A DNA stretch of 64,000 nucleotides. Source: Morganella morganii H1r. GTDB lineage: Bacteria > Pseudomonadota > Gammaproteobacteria > Enterobacterales > Enterobacteriaceae. Each line of letters opens with the position of its first letter. Within the stretch, counting starts at the first letter, position 1. The position numbers were made by a program, and so were the translations under genes. Under the pieces are notes generated by a model. The model saw only the letters and a program-made list of their open reading frames with translations, was not told where the DNA came from and searched no databases. Positions 26,638 through 34,538 of this stretch are shown piece by piece. The stretch is taken from NCBI RefSeq assembly GCF_000633515.1, contig NZ_AYMP01000016.1:186001-250000 (forward strand), read 5' to 3'.

Positions 26638-29334
26638 TTACAGCCACATTCCGAAACGGCGGATATAAATGCCCTTCATGATTTGCGCCAGGCCACAATA
26701 ACTGACCAGTGTAGCGGCAAGCCACGGGAAATATTCCCACGGTAACGGCTCAAGCCCGATATAACTTCCGATGGGTGAAAACGGCAGCCAGATCCCGATG
26801 GCCATAACAATCCCGGTCACCAATAATACCGGCAATGTCGCTGTGCTCTGAATAAACGGGATCCGTTGTGTTCTCAGCATATGCACGACCAGTGTTTGTG
26901 ATAATAATCCTTCAACAAACCAGCCGGAATGGAATAAAACCTGACTGTCCGGGCTGTTTGCCCCGAAAACAAACCATAATAATGCAAAAGTGGTGATATC
27001 AAATACAGATGATGTCGGGCCAATCCAAATCATAAAGCGCCGGATATTGCCTGCATCCCATTTACGGGGTTTGCGCAGGAATTCTTTATCCATTTTATCC
27101 CATGGCAGCGCCAGCTGAGACATATCATAAAGCAGATTCTGAATCAGTAACTGAATGGCCAGCATCGGCAGGAACGGAATAAAGGCACTGGCAATAAGAA
27201 CAGAAAATACATTACCAAAGTTAGAGCTGGCGGTCATATTCAGGTATTTAATGATATTACCGAATGTCTCGCGCCCTTTAATGACGCCCTCCTCCAGAAC
27301 CATCAGATCTTTTTCCAGCAGGATAATATCCGCAGATTCTTTGGCGATATCCGTTCCGCTGTCCACGGAAATCCCCACATCTGCATCCCGCAGTGCCGGT
27401 GCATCATTAATTCCGTCCCCGAGAAAACCAACGGTATGACCGGCGGATTGTAAAACACGGACCAGGGCTGATTTTTGCAGCGGCGTCAGTTTGCAGAAAA
27501 TAGTGTGTGTTTGCGCCACCTGTTTCAGCTCTTCATCACTGAGATGTGCCAACTGATCACCACTGATACTCATCGAGGCATCCAGCCCGACTTCACGACA
27601 GATTTTTGCCGTGACAACCGCATTGTCCCCGGTCAGCACTTTTACCGTTACTCCGTTATGTTTCAGTGCCTTAAGGGCTTTTGCCGCACTGTCTTTCGGC
27701 GGATCCAGGAAGGTCAGAATTCCGCATAAAATCATATTCTGTTCACTGTCGGCAGAGAGCGGCAGCCCCTGCTCTTTACTATCCAGAACCCGTTCGGCGA
27801 GCAGCAGCACTCTGAATCCGGTCTCATTATAATGATTGACCAGCGCCATAATGGCCTGTTTTTTCTCATCATCCGCTGGTGAAATATGATTGCCAACCCT
27901 GATTAGTGTGCTGCATTCCAGCATCTCTTCCGCCGCACCTTTACAGATAAGCAAGGCGGTACCATCCGGTTTTCTTACTGACACAGACAGACGTCTGCGG
28001 ACAAAATCAAACGGCAGTTCGTCAATTTTCTGATAATTGAGCAGAGACTCTGTTTCGGCTTTGCCGCGCCCGAAACGGATGATCGCCTGATCCATCAGGT
28101 TACGTGTACCGCTCTGGTGAAAACTGTTCAGCCACGCCAGTCCCAGTATGGCTTCATCGGTATTACCCTCCGTATCGAGATGATGCTCGAGGATAATATT
28201 GTCCTGTGTCAGCGTCCCTGTTTTATCCGTACACAGGATATCCATTGCACCAAAGTTTTGTATTGCATTCAGACGCTTAACGATAACTTTTCGCCGTGAC
28301 ATTGCAATTGCGCCTTTTGCCAGGTTAGAGCTGACAATCATCGGCAGCATTTCCGGGGTTAATCCGACAGCAACAGCAAGCGCAAAGAGTGTGGCATCAA
28401 ACCAGTCACCTTTGGTAAACCCGTTAATCAGCAGGACAACCGGCACCATCACTAACATAAAGCGGATCAGCAGGATACTGACACTATTCACCCCGCGATC
28501 AAATGACGTCTGTGAGCGTGTGCCGACGATAGATTTCGCCAGTGAGCCAAAATAGGTTTTGTCGCCGGTTGCCACCACAACACCCAGTGCCGTGCCGCTG
28601 GCCACATTGGTGCCCATCAGGCAGATATTGCCCGATTCCGTCAGTGATTGACCATTTTCCGTTATCGTTGCCGCGTCTTTCTGATGGATATCACCCTGAG
28701 TATCATATTTTTCCACCGGAACTGATTCTCCGGTCAGAATGGCCTGGCTGATAAAAAGATCGCGGGAACGAAGCAGCCGCAAGTCAGCCGGTATCATATC
28801 TCCGGCACTCAAAACCACAATATCTCCCGGCACCAGGCATTTCACCGGCAGCTCAGTCCGGACAGATCGTCCTTTTTTACGCCGGAGTACAGTGGCAGTG
28901 GTTTTTACCAGCGACTTCAGGGCTTCTGCCGCTTTGTTGGTCCGGTATTCCTGCCAGAAGCGCAGTACCACACTCAGAAAAACCATCGTTCCGATGATCA
29001 GTACACCGGTGAGGTCCGTTTCTTCGCCCTGTTGCAGGGGGATCAGGTAGTCCGTCATAAAGCTGATAACAGCGAGTGCCAGCAGCACATAAATAAACGG
29101 ATTATGAAACGCGGAAATAAACTGAATAAACGCGGACGGTGCTTTGTCATGTGCCACCACGTTTTCCTGATGTTCTATCAGGCGGTCAAGGGCATCAGTT
29201 TCATCCAGCCCCAGCATATCAGAATGTAATTCTGCCAGGGTTTTATCTGGTGTTTTTGCGGCATAGACCGCCGCAGGGAAAGTATTATTATCGCGCACAG
29301 CCGGTGTGACGGTGCGGTTAACGTTGACAGTCAT
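26638..29334 (-). CDS. mgtA: Magnesium-importing P-type ATPase MgtA
   Basis: An 898-residue P3B-type ATPase. It has the phosphorylation motif DKTGTLT (near residue 375), TGES in the actuator domain (near 215), the nucleotide-binding KGAAEEML region near 485, and GDGINDAP near 640. About ten membrane segments are present. It imports Mg2+ into the cytoplasm and in relatives is induced by PhoPQ and low Mg2+. A 300-base structured leader with a small proline-containing ORF lies upstream (29640-29678), matching the leader-controlled expression known for enterobacterial mgtA. Confidence 0.95.
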   Translation of the reverse strand: MTVNVNRTVTPAVRDNNTFPAAVYAAKTPDKTLAELHSDMLGLDETDALDRLIEHQENVVAHDKAPSAFIQFISAFHNPFIYVLLALAVISFMTDYLIPLQQGEETDLTGVLIIGTMVFLSVVLRFWQEYRTNKAAEALKSLVKTTATVLRRKKGRSVRTELPVKCLVPGDIVVLSAGDMIPADLRLLRSRDLFISQAILTGESVPVEKYDTQGDIHQKDAATITENGQSLTESGNICLMGTNVASGTALGVVVATGDKTYFGSLAKSIVGTRSQTSFDRGVNSVSILLIRFMLVMVPVVLLINGFTKGDWFDATLFALAVAVGLTPEMLPMIVSSNLAKGAIAMSRRKVIVKRLNAIQNFGAMDILCTDKTGTLTQDNIILEHHLDTEGNTDEAILGLAWLNSFHQSGTRNLMDQAIIRFGRGKAETESLLNYQKIDELPFDFVRRRLSVSVRKPDGTALLICKGAAEEMLECSTLIRVGNHISPADDEKKQAIMALVNHYNETGFRVLLLAERVLDSKEQGLPLSADSEQNMILCGILTFLDPPKDSAAKALKALKHNGVTVKVLTGDNAVVTAKICREVGLDASMSISGDQLAHLSDEELKQVAQTHTIFCKLTPLQKSALVRVLQSAGHTVGFLGDGINDAPALRDADVGISVDSGTDIAKESADIILLEKDLMVLEEGVIKGRETFGNIIKYLNMTASSNFGNVFSVLIASAFIPFLPMLAIQLLIQNLLYDMSQLALPWDKMDKEFLRKPRKWDAGNIRRFMIWIGPTSSVFDITTFALLWFVFGANSPDSQVLFHSGWFVEGLLSQTLVVHMLRTQRIPFIQSTATLPVLLVTGIVMAIGIWLPFSPIGSYIGLEPLPWEYFPWLAATLVSYCGLAQIMKGIYIRRFGMWL

Positions 29335-29639
29335 GGTACGATTCCTTTTATTTCCTCAGATAAACTGAGTCATTTATTTTTCACCGGACTGCCTGATTTA
29401 ACAGTTAATTTAAATAACTGTCATAATAACGGACAGTCCGGGAAATGATATATTTCCGGGCCCGGGTGGTGTGTCCATATATTCCTTATCAGCAAAAGAT
29501 AATCCGCACGCTTATTCATAGATGAATACGTACTGTGAATTTATTTAATAAAAAGCCATGCCTTTCCGCTCTGAGTAAACGGAACAGCAAAATACAGAGC
29601 ACAAGCACGGCGATTTAAATTGAATTAACTGAAAATCAA
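29335..29639 (-). promoter_or_regulatory. Structured mgtA leader RNA
   Basis: The minus-strand leader between the small ORF and mgtA has competing stems. CCGGACTG (29384-29391) can pair with CAGTCCGG (29434-29441), enclosing a hairpin ACAGTTA/TAACTGT (29401-29407, 29415-29421). Alternatively CCGGG (29438-29442) can pair with CCCGG (29461-29465). A third hairpin CTCAG/CTGAG (29355-29359, 29365-29369) sits just before the AAAGGAA ribosome site. Such mutually exclusive folds are expected of a Mg2+/translation-sensing attenuator. The fold is inferred by eye. Confidence 0.6.
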
Positions 29640-29678
29640 TCAGTTAGGAGGGAATAACGCCAGCATATAGAGATTCAT
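29640..29678 (-). CDS. mgtL: Putative 12-residue MgtL-like leader peptide
   Basis: A 13-codon ORF reading MNLYMLALFPPN, preceded by AAAGGACGG at a good distance for ribosome binding. It lies 305 bases upstream of mgtA on the same strand. In E. coli and Salmonella the mgtA leader contains a short proline-rich ORF, mgtL, whose translation efficiency at prolines controls readthrough. Here the sequence differs, but the Pro-Pro pair directly before the end would be a natural stall point. Identification rests on position and the prolines only. Confidence 0.55.
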   Translation of the reverse strand: MNLYMLALFPPN

Positions 29679-29918
29679 GATAAATCCGTCCTTTCGGGCT
29701 TATCCCGTAAAAGATAAGCGAAATTAAATAAGGAAGTACCATTTATAAAGAGAGGCACTGCCGCAGTATTACTGCCAGCAGTCAGAGGAAAACAGAATTA
29801 CCGGCAGGTTCAATATATTTTGATAAATAATCTATGACTGTCCAATGATGTGTTCTCCGCAAGAAATAAACACATGGAGTATATTCCGGTAAAATCACAA
29901 AGTAAAATTATAAATCCA
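29679..29918. other. mgtA upstream region
   Basis: AT-rich sequence with no convincing ORF. It should hold the mgtA promoter. I could not identify a clear PhoP box (tandem GTTTA-like repeats). Confidence 0.4.
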
Positions 29919-30059
29919 TCAGATATAAAATGGTGTCTCCGTTGCAACCACATCGCCGGGACTGAACATACTCAGAACAACAGAGGTCAGCCCGTGCCGG
30001 GCACCGCTGATCATGACAACCGTATCCGGGTCAACGGCTGAAAAACCGCGCAATCCTGT
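29919..30059 (-). pseudogene. Remnant of a MocR-type (GntR/aminotransferase) regulator
   Basis: In this frame 46 codons read like the start of a PLP-dependent aminotransferase domain of MocR regulators: RGFSAVDPDTVVMISGARH, then GLTSVVLSMFSPGDVVATE and a TPFYI end, followed by a stop. An in-frame TGA stands just before it. The frame shifted by one upstream reads NRIARFFS, which would fit directly before RGFSA in an intact protein, so a frameshift is likely. The C-terminal two-thirds and the DNA-binding domain are missing. It lies directly downstream of the MFS exporter of the peptide cassette. Confidence 0.7.
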
Positions 30060-30204
30060 TCAGTATGCTGATCGGGTTTTTCTGCTGTACCGGATGAAAC
30101 CATCAGTTCAGTGATGTATTGGGAAGAAGAAGCCCGTACCATTGGTTTCGGCCCTTTTTCTCTGAAAATACTTTTCGTGCAGAAATAGGCGTTCCGCTGA
30201 GAAT

Positions 30205-31347
30205 TCACTGGTAACCCCTTCCCTTTCGCAATGCAAGTATACCGGCGACAAACAGATACAGTACAATAACCAACGGTAAAAACACCACTGAATCACTGTA
30301 AATTGCCGCTGTCATTGCCGCACCAATTGCCAGTGAAATTCCGGAGATACCGTCGAGCACTGCGATTTTCCGGGGCGAATCCGCCGATGTGATCAGTGTG
30401 TCGGTGCCCGCCCCGTAAAACATTTCCAGCAGTGTTACGCCAAGCACAATTAATAACAGACCGGGAAGTTCTGCGATACCGGAGAACCACGGCACGAAAA
30501 GAAGAATACATAGCCCTGTCGCCACCATCAGTGCGGTAATAATGCCCCATTTTTCAGTGAAGTAACGGTATACAGGAAGTTGACCGACAATAATCACCAA
30601 TGTGTTAAATAGCAAAACCGGGCCTATCAGATAGTCATCCCCGGCCCGGATCAACTCCAGCGGCACAATGACTTCAAAACTGTAATACAGCATGGCAAAA
30701 ATAACGCTGACCACAGCAATCAAAATGGAGTCTCTGCCGGTAAGGTCAGAAAAATGAAGGTAATGAACATGGTTTCCCGCTTCCCCGGGACAGGAATACA
30801 ACTTTGCTGAAAAGAGAATACCCACTATGAAAATCCCGATCAGGATGAGTAATGCATATGGAAAAGGCAGTGAAAAAAAGACACACAGCGTAATCAGAAC
30901 CGGTGCAACCGCCGCTCCGGTATTATTCAGTGTCATTCGCACTGAAAAGCTTTCGCTGATATTTTCTGAGGTGGCTTTGATATAGTATTTTGCTGCCACT
31001 GAAAATACGGAGGTGGCAAGACCGTTTGCCAGCATCACCACAGTACACAGGTAAAATGTTTGTCCGGTAAACAAAAATGACAGTGACAGCAATTTAAGCA
31101 ACAGTGAAAAAACAAGGATTTTTTTGCTGTTAAACCGGCTTATCAGCGGAATAATAAAAAAATACGCCAGTGAAAATGACCAGAATTTAATCGTGCCGAG
31201 ATACAGAATTTCTTTTTCACTGAGCGTTTTCCCCGCGAAATAGAGTAATGCCAGCGGCATCAGTAATCCGGAACCCAGTGCATTAAAGAAAAAGCAGATA
31301 TTAAGCGCCCTGCTTTTCCGCTCAAAAACAGTCCGGTAAATCTGCAT
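30205..31347 (-). CDS. MFS transporter, probable exporter of the peptide cassette
   Basis: A 380-residue major-facilitator protein with about 12 hydrophobic segments. The N-terminal half contains the loop FNSKKILVFSLLLKLLSL near residue 72, in the place of the MFS motif A loop. It is translated directly after the HExxH enzyme (stop and start share TGATG). Its position in the cassette suggests export of the modified peptide or self-protection. A 65-codon frame beginning GTGA at its stop overlaps the MocR remnant and is probably not a gene. Confidence 0.82.
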   Translation of the reverse strand: MQIYRTVFERKSRALNICFFFNALGSGLLMPLALLYFAGKTLSEKEILYLGTIKFWSFSLAYFFIIPLISRFNSKKILVFSLLLKLLSLSFLFTGQTFYLCTVVMLANGLATSVFSVAAKYYIKATSENISESFSVRMTLNNTGAAVAPVLITLCVFFSLPFPYALLILIGIFIVGILFSAKLYSCPGEAGNHVHYLHFSDLTGRDSILIAVVSVIFAMLYYSFEVIVPLELIRAGDDYLIGPVLLFNTLVIIVGQLPVYRYFTEKWGIITALMVATGLCILLFVPWFSGIAELPGLLLIVLGVTLLEMFYGAGTDTLITSADSPRKIAVLDGISGISLAIGAAMTAAIYSDSVVFLPLVIVLYLFVAGILALRKGRGYQ

Positions 31348-32270
31348 CAGCGGAGATTCCAGCGCCGGCAGATGGTCGTGAAAATATCGCTTCCGGTTTC
31401 TGTCAGTATGGCATGCTGCCTGACAATATCCGCAGTATTACGGAGCTTTTCCAGATTACTGCTCAGCCGGTCATAATATTCCGGATCCGGTATATCGTTG
31501 CTGTTACGGATAATTTCAGAAAATACATAGCAGATGCGGGATAATACAAACAAGGCATGAAAAATACCGATCATCGGCCGGTCATCATCACGCAGCGGCG
31601 CAGCAAAGACCTCATCCGCCGGGTTAAGTACCAGCGGATCACCGGCATTGAGGATATTCAGTGCAGTATGGCCGCATTCATGCGCCAGAATATCAATATA
31701 ATACGCGACCGAATGCGATGGATGCACATAGGCAAACATCATTCCCCACATATAGAAGTTAGTACCGGAACGCATAAAACGGGAGCCGTCTGTCGTTTCC
31801 CTGGTCAGGTATATCTGATGAATAAACAGGTCAATTTCATTGCCGGTTTCCGGCGCACAGCGGCGAATAACGGATAATGCCTGTGTGATTTTTTCCGTTT
31901 CTGCAGCTGCCAGTACCGGATCATCACAATAGCCGAAACCAAGTTGTTTATCGTCGCGGATAATTTTAAGAATCATTTGTTTTGCAGGAGAATGATCGGC
32001 GGATGTCAGCGGCGAGATTGTCAGTGGTAACGGCGTTCTTTTTCGCATCAGCTGATTGAGATAAGTTACCGCATCCGCGTGTTCATCATCTTCCGCATAT
32101 TTTCCGGCGATATAATGAATGGCACAATTTTGCCACGATAACGGAACCCCTGAGTTTATTTCGGGCAAGCAATAATAAGATAATAAATAATTAAGTGATT
32201 CATAGATTTCTTCAGAAAAGTATTGATAGGCCTGCTGATGTTTATAATCAGGAAAAGTCAGATTTATCAT
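31347..32270 (-). CDS. HExxH protein, alpha-ketoglutarate-type peptide beta-hydroxylase family
   Basis: A 307-residue protein without a signal peptide. Metal-binding HECGH is at residues 197-201 (H197, E198, H201). It is followed by DPLVLNPADEVFAAPLRDDDRP (211-232) and GIFHALFVLSRI (235-246); before it lies RSGTNFYMWGMMFAYVHP (167-184). This order of SGT-WG, HExxH, PLRxDxRP and H-A-F-V-x-S/A-R is that of the family annotated as aKG-HExxH-type peptide beta-hydroxylases, which hydroxylate residues in RiPP precursors despite their protease-like motif. A 23-codon peptide gene lies 75 bases upstream and an MFS exporter overlaps its stop. Family assignment is from motif memory. Confidence 0.8.
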   Translation of the reverse strand: MINLTFPDYKHQQAYQYFSEEIYESLNYLLSYYCLPEINSGVPLSWQNCAIHYIAGKYAEDDEHADAVTYLNQLMRKRTPLPLTISPLTSADHSPAKQMILKIIRDDKQLGFGYCDDPVLAAAETEKITQALSVIRRCAPETGNEIDLFIHQIYLTRETTDGSRFMRSGTNFYMWGMMFAYVHPSHSVAYYIDILAHECGHTALNILNAGDPLVLNPADEVFAAPLRDDDRPMIGIFHALFVLSRICYVFSEIIRNSNDIPDPEYYDRLSSNLEKLRNTADIVRQHAILTETGSDIFTTICRRWNLR

Positions 32271-32291
32271 ATAACGGCTTCCGGGCAGACA

Positions 32292-32327
32292 GATAAACCA
32301 TGCCCGGACTGACAGGCACGGTTTATC
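32292..32327 (-). terminator. Hairpin between the peptide gene and the hydroxylase gene
   Basis: Arms at 32292-32304 and 32315-32327 form a 13-bp stem with one G-T wobble and a 10-base loop. No T-run follows. It would partly terminate or stabilise the peptide mRNA, giving more peptide than enzyme, a common arrangement in peptide clusters. Confidence 0.65.
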
Positions 32328-32345
32328 AATTAGTTAACGGGTTTA

Positions 32346-32417
32346 TTATTTACTGAACGACCATCCTGATAATGGTGATTTTATTTTCAGCAGTTTGCTT
32401 TTATCTAATTTTTTCAT
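32346..32417 (-). CDS. 23-residue putative RiPP precursor peptide
   Basis: A 24-codon ORF with a good ribosome site (AAGGAAA, 8 bases before the ATG). The product has a Lys/Leu-rich N-terminal part starting MKKLDKSKLLKIK and a distinct C-terminal part SPLSGWSFSK, which would be the leader and core of a very short precursor. There is no Cys. It is the first gene in front of the HExxH hydroxylase and the MFS exporter, separated from them by a strong hairpin. Coding is inferred from the ribosome site, position and composition. Confidence 0.65.
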   Translation of the reverse strand: MKKLDKSKLLKIKSPLSGWSFSK

Positions 32418-32610
32418 TATTTCATTTCCTTATTAATAACGGGTTATATGAATGGATGTACTGTGCACTCAGATTGCTGTTAAACCCTAGAATAAAAATA
32501 ACGATTAAAAAACACTTTTTTTATCCGGTGTTATTTTTCTGAATCAGCGTCACGAAAATAAGCAGGAATAATGAGGAAATAAATAATTGCCATAATATGA
32601 AATTATAAAA

Positions 32611-32640
32611 AAACCACGCGATGTCTTCACCGCGTGGTTT
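32611..32640. terminator. Terminator downstream of the threonine-aldolase-family gene
   Basis: AAACCACGCG (32611-32620) pairs with CGCGTGGTTT (32631-32640) with an A-run before it, giving a T-run on the minus strand. It ends the leftward gene at 32667 and insulates the peptide cassette. Confidence 0.85.
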
Positions 32641-32666
32641 TATCAAAACGGAAATTATCCCGCCAT

Positions 32667-33692
32667 TCAGATCAATGACAAGAATGTCTGTTTAAAATCA
32701 TCGATATCATGCTGTGTGGTTGCCCACGAGGTGCACAGACGCAGACAGGATTTTCCCGGTTCCTGCAACAGTGTTTCATGGAAAACAAACTGCTTTTTCA
32801 GTTTTTCTGCCAGTGCGGAAGGCAGAATAACAAAGACCTGGTTGGATTCCGGTGGTGCCAGGAAGGTAAAACCCTGCTCCGTAAAGAATGCCGCCAGTTG
32901 TTCTGCCATGCTGTTAAGGTGTTTGCCTAATGAGAAATAGAGATCGCCGGTAAATAACGCCAGGAACTGCGCACCCAGCAGCCAGCCTTTTGCCTGAAGC
33001 GCCCCCTTCTGTTTGATACTGAACCGGAAATCATCTTTCAGTGCCGGGTTATTGATCACCAGAGCTTCTGCCGCAATCGCACCGATTTTAGTACCGCCGA
33101 TATAGAACGCATCTGTCAGTACCGCGATATCTTCAATTGCCAGATCACTTTGTGCGGACATTAATCCGGATGCCAGGCGGGCGCCGTCAAGATAGAGCCA
33201 TAACCCGTGCTCATCACAGAAACGACGAAGTGCCTGCAATTCTGCTTTGCGGTAAACCGTACCGATCTCGGTGGAATTGGTGATATAGACCAGTTTCGGC
33301 TGTACCCAGTGCTCATCATTATGTTCGGCAATGACCGGTTTAAGATGATCGGGTGTCAGTTTGCCATCCGGGGAAAATACGGTGATGACTTTGTGCCCGG
33401 TCGCTTCAATTGCCCCGGTTTCATGGGTGGCAATATGGCCGGTGCTGACGGAGATCACCGCCTGATGCGGACGCAGAAAATGGGAAATCGCCGTCAGGTT
33501 GGTGATAGTACCGCCGTTAAAGAAGTGGATATCAGCCTGCGGCTGACCAATCCGCTGTTTAATCAGTGCGGCGGCATCACCGCATAACGTATCCGTGCCG
33601 TAACCGTCGTGGCGGTGGCCTGCTGTGTCAGTAATGGCTTTTAAAACAGCCGGATGTGCAACTTCATTATAATCATTCTGAAAACGGTACAT
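32667..33692 (-). CDS. Threonine-aldolase-family PLP enzyme
   Basis: A 341-residue fold-type I PLP enzyme of the beta-eliminating lyase / threonine aldolase family. HFFNGGTITNLTAI near residue 56, LYLDGARLASG near 163 and the Schiff-base lysine in YIGGTKIGAIA near 197 are seen. It probably cleaves L-threonine or allo-threonine to glycine and acetaldehyde, but it is distinct in sequence from E. coli LtaE, so no symbol is given. It stands alone, with the YeiL-like regulator upstream on the same strand. Confidence 0.8.
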   Translation of the reverse strand: MYRFQNDYNEVAHPAVLKAITDTAGHRHDGYGTDTLCGDAAALIKQRIGQPQADIHFFNGGTITNLTAISHFLRPHQAVISVSTGHIATHETGAIEATGHKVITVFSPDGKLTPDHLKPVIAEHNDEHWVQPKLVYITNSTEIGTVYRKAELQALRRFCDEHGLWLYLDGARLASGLMSAQSDLAIEDIAVLTDAFYIGGTKIGAIAAEALVINNPALKDDFRFSIKQKGALQAKGWLLGAQFLALFTGDLYFSLGKHLNSMAEQLAAFFTEQGFTFLAPPESNQVFVILPSALAEKLKKQFVFHETLLQEPGKSCLRLCTSWATTQHDIDDFKQTFLSLI

Positions 33693-33761
33693 ATGCTCCT
33701 CCGATAGTGTGCAGTAATACTATGCTGATACTTACCGGCGCACAATGGTACGAACCGCAGT

Positions 33762-34418
33762 TCAGTCCGGTTTTACCAGCCCGATCACACCTTCACTGAG
33801 GGTAATTTTTCCCTGTGTTTTCAGGCGCAGCAGAACTTTATCGGTATGACGCCGGGAAGTACCGAGAATGCTGGCCAGCATGTCCCGGGGAAGATGGATC
33901 TGATGGCCGCTGATTTGTGTCAGCATATAGAGCAGATTGTTTTCGATGGAATCAACCGCATTCATCAGCCGCTGTTCACCGTTGATAAGGCAGCGTTTTG
34001 CCAGCTGGCGGTTAAGCAGCAGAGACAGGCGGTGATCCTGTGACAGCCAGGACAGAAATGTTGCCGCCGGCATCCGCAGTACACGACAGTCTGACAGCGC
34101 GATCACATCATAACGGTATGCCTGCCGGCAAATCGCTTCCATCTCCCCGAGGAATTCGCCCCGGTAGCAGAATGTCAGCCCGACCTGTTTACCATTCTCC
34201 GCCTGCTTATTAACAATAAACTCGCCGTCCAGAATGATATAGACCGCCTGAGCCGGGTCGCCCTGGCAAATCAGATTTTGTCCGTTATAAATATGCAGTG
34301 TGGTCACACTGGTTCTGACAACATCCGGTGCATCACGGAGCAGGCTGTCTGCCTCCGGTAACAGCTCTTCTTCGCTGAATTTCAGCCATAGTTCACGAAA
34401 CGGGGTTGTATTTTGCAT
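33762..34418 (-). CDS. Crp/Fnr-family regulator, YeiL-like
   Basis: A 218-residue regulator. The cyclic-nucleotide-binding-like beta roll covers about residues 15-125 (GEFLGEMEAICRQAY near 98 in place of the cAMP-binding motif), and the C-terminal winged helix covers about 150-218 (LPRDMLASILGTSRRHTDKVLLRLKTQGKI). It matches E. coli YeiL in length and layout. No FNR-type N-terminal cysteine cluster is present. Target genes are unknown; the nearest is the PLP enzyme 69 bases downstream. Confidence 0.82.
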   Translation of the reverse strand: MQNTTPFRELWLKFSEEELLPEADSLLRDAPDVVRTSVTTLHIYNGQNLICQGDPAQAVYIILDGEFIVNKQAENGKQVGLTFCYRGEFLGEMEAICRQAYRYDVIALSDCRVLRMPAATFLSWLSQDHRLSLLLNRQLAKRCLINGEQRLMNAVDSIENNLLYMLTQISGHQIHLPRDMLASILGTSRRHTDKVLLRLKTQGKITLSEGVIGLVKPD

Positions 34419-34501
34419 GTGCCGTATCTGTCAGGACGGGATAATCAGTGGGTAAACGTTAGCATGGTTAACAACAGGTTTGAACCGGTAAACACCGGTT
34501 T

Positions 34502-34532
34502 TGACGGGCTGCGGATTACCGGCAGCCCGTCA
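34502..34532. terminator. Terminator of the sahH-like gene
   Basis: TGACGGGCTGC (34502-34512) and GCAGCCCGTCA (34522-34532) make an 11-bp perfect stem just after the leftward stop at 34539. Confidence 0.8.
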
Positions 34533-34538
34533 GTCAGA

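Noticed and set aside
29679-29900. A PhoP box for mgtA
   Set aside because: Only weak TTTA-like tracts with wrong spacing were seen; not claimed without a matrix scan.
30011-30208. A 65-codon frame starting GTGA at the stop of the MFS gene
   Set aside because: It overlaps the MocR remnant in another frame; coupling by GTGA is suggestive but the remnant explains the sequence better.
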